48,159 nt of DNA from DATJPD01 sp036394195 (GTDB lineage Bacteria > Pseudomonadota > Alphaproteobacteria > CACIAM-22H2): the NCBI GenBank assembly GCA_036394195.1, contig DASWFO010000087.1:1-48159 (forward strand), in the 5' to 3' direction. Positions 47,515 to 48,159 of the stretch are shown here, in pieces. Position 1 is the first letter of the stretch; each line of letters starts with the position of its first letter. The translations under genes and the position numbers were made by a program. The notes under the pieces are model-generated. The model was not told where the DNA came from. It did no database searches and saw nothing but the letters and a program-made list of their open reading frames with translations.

Positions 47515-48159
47515 ATGTCGTCTCCCCTCCGTCTGTATCTGCCGCTTCTGGTCGCCTCCGGCTCGCTCGGGCTCCTGGCGTCCTCGATCTACGTGCCGTC
47601 GATCCCCGACATCGCGCGCGACCTCGGCGTGTCGGTCGGGCTGGTGCAGCTCACCATGACGGTGTTCCTGGTCACCTACGGCGCCAGCATGCTGATGATG
47701 GGCTCGCTGTCCGACCGCTTCGGCCGGCGCAAGGTGCTGCTCTCCGGAATCCTGCTGTGCCTGGCCGCCAGCGTGGTCTGCGGTATGGCGCGGAGCATCG
47801 AGTGGCTGCTGATCGGCCGCGCCTTCCAGGCGCTGGGCTCCTGCGCCGGCGTGGTGATCGCGCGCGCCACGGTGCGCGACCTGTTCGACCGCGAGCAAAC
47901 AGCGCGGGCGATGGCGGTCCTCGCCGCGTCGATCACCATCATCCCGGTCCTGGCGCCGGCCTTCGGCGGCTATCTGCATGTGTGGCTGGGCTGGCGGGCG
48001 AATTTCTATGTCGTCGCCATCGCGGCGGCCATTCTCTACGGCATCATCTCGTGGAAACTGCCGGAGACCAACGTCACCTTGCAGAACCAGACGTCGCTGC
48101 TGCGCGGGCTGTCGACCAGCTTCATGACCCTGCTGCGGTCGCGGCGGTTCATGGGTTAC
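47515..48159 (+). CDS. Bcr/CflA-type multidrug MFS transporter (partial)
   Basis: This is the first 215 codons of a gene leaving the right edge, starting with ATG 47515. The product begins MSSPLRLYLPLLVASGSLG and shows six hydrophobic segments typical of the first MFS half. Motif A is GSLSDRFGRRKVLLSG after segment 2; GRAFQALGSCAGVVIARA and YLHVWLGWRANF are signatures of the Bcr/CflA drug:H+ antiporter subfamily. The substrate is unknown and no regulator is adjacent. Confidence 0.88.
   Translation, partial: MSSPLRLYLPLLVASGSLGLLASSIYVPSIPDIARDLGVSVGLVQLTMTVFLVTYGASMLMMGSLSDRFGRRKVLLSGILLCLAASVVCGMARSIEWLLIGRAFQALGSCAGVVIARATVRDLFDREQTARAMAVLAASITIIPVLAPAFGGYLHVWLGWRANFYVVAIAAAILYGIISWKLPETNVTLQNQTSLLRGLSTSFMTLLRSRRFMGY

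Noticed and set aside
45838..47979. Extension of the ABC ATPase frame to 979 codons
   Set aside because: The frame merely stays open through repeats and antisense to the protease; the conserved ATPase starts at 45837.

Overview
The window is a high-GC chromosomal segment of a free-living alphaproteobacterium, probably a Rhodospirillales- or Hyphomicrobiales-like soil organism; the order cannot be fixed from sequence alone. Evidence: argF-hslO and apaG/metZ neighbourhoods, a SAM-II riboswitch ahead of metZ (a class known mainly from Alphaproteobacteria), a PHB depolymerase, several Bug/TctC solute-binding proteins, and mosaic intergenic palindromes typical of this class.

Layout. 1-8212 is core housekeeping: the end of argF (ornithine carbamoyltransferase), hslO (Hsp33), a lipoprotein, kup (K+ uptake), argE, folE, apaG, and metZ under a SAM-II riboswitch plus terminator. 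8217-10039 is a translationally coupled pair: a radical SAM enzyme followed by a metallophosphoesterase-fold protein that has lost canonical metal ligands. 10209-10282 is tRNA-Gly(CCC). The last 44 bp of this tRNA recur exactly at 20118-20161, so about 9.9 kb between them looks like an island integrated into the tRNA gene. Its cargo is a PAS histidine kinase divergent from a receiver-only response regulator, a four-gene polyamine-type ABC importer with a Tat-exported binding protein, an unrecognised 246-residue protein, and a membrane histidine kinase with a NarL-type regulator. No integrase is visible.

20324-29508 carries an ABC-F ATPase, a catabolism-type cluster (Bug binding protein, FadR-type regulator, two cupins, an aromatic-acid-type MFS transporter), a glutathione S-transferase and a PHB depolymerase. 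29574-32281 holds an exported DUF4142 protein and a TerB-like gene followed by degP, preceded by a 25-bp palindrome. 32401-36017 is a second catabolic unit (FAD monooxygenase and Bug protein) divergent from a LysR regulator, with a 9-bp inverted repeat between them. 36156-43065 carries a small exported protein, a pirin, the large helicase Lhr and the haem membrane protein MsrQ. 43176-45837 is a nitrate/sulfonate/taurine-type ABC importer with 4-nt overlaps between its genes. 46315-48159 holds a trypsin-like PDZ protease without a signal peptide and the start of a Bcr/CflA-type MFS exporter.

Most intergenic spaces hold palindromic repeats of at least four families. One family (22167-22220 and 46213-46268) shows two compensatory base-pair changes between its copies. 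The least explained items are the tRNA island with its tRNA-like end fragment, the radical SAM/degenerate phosphoesterase pair, and the covarying hairpin element.
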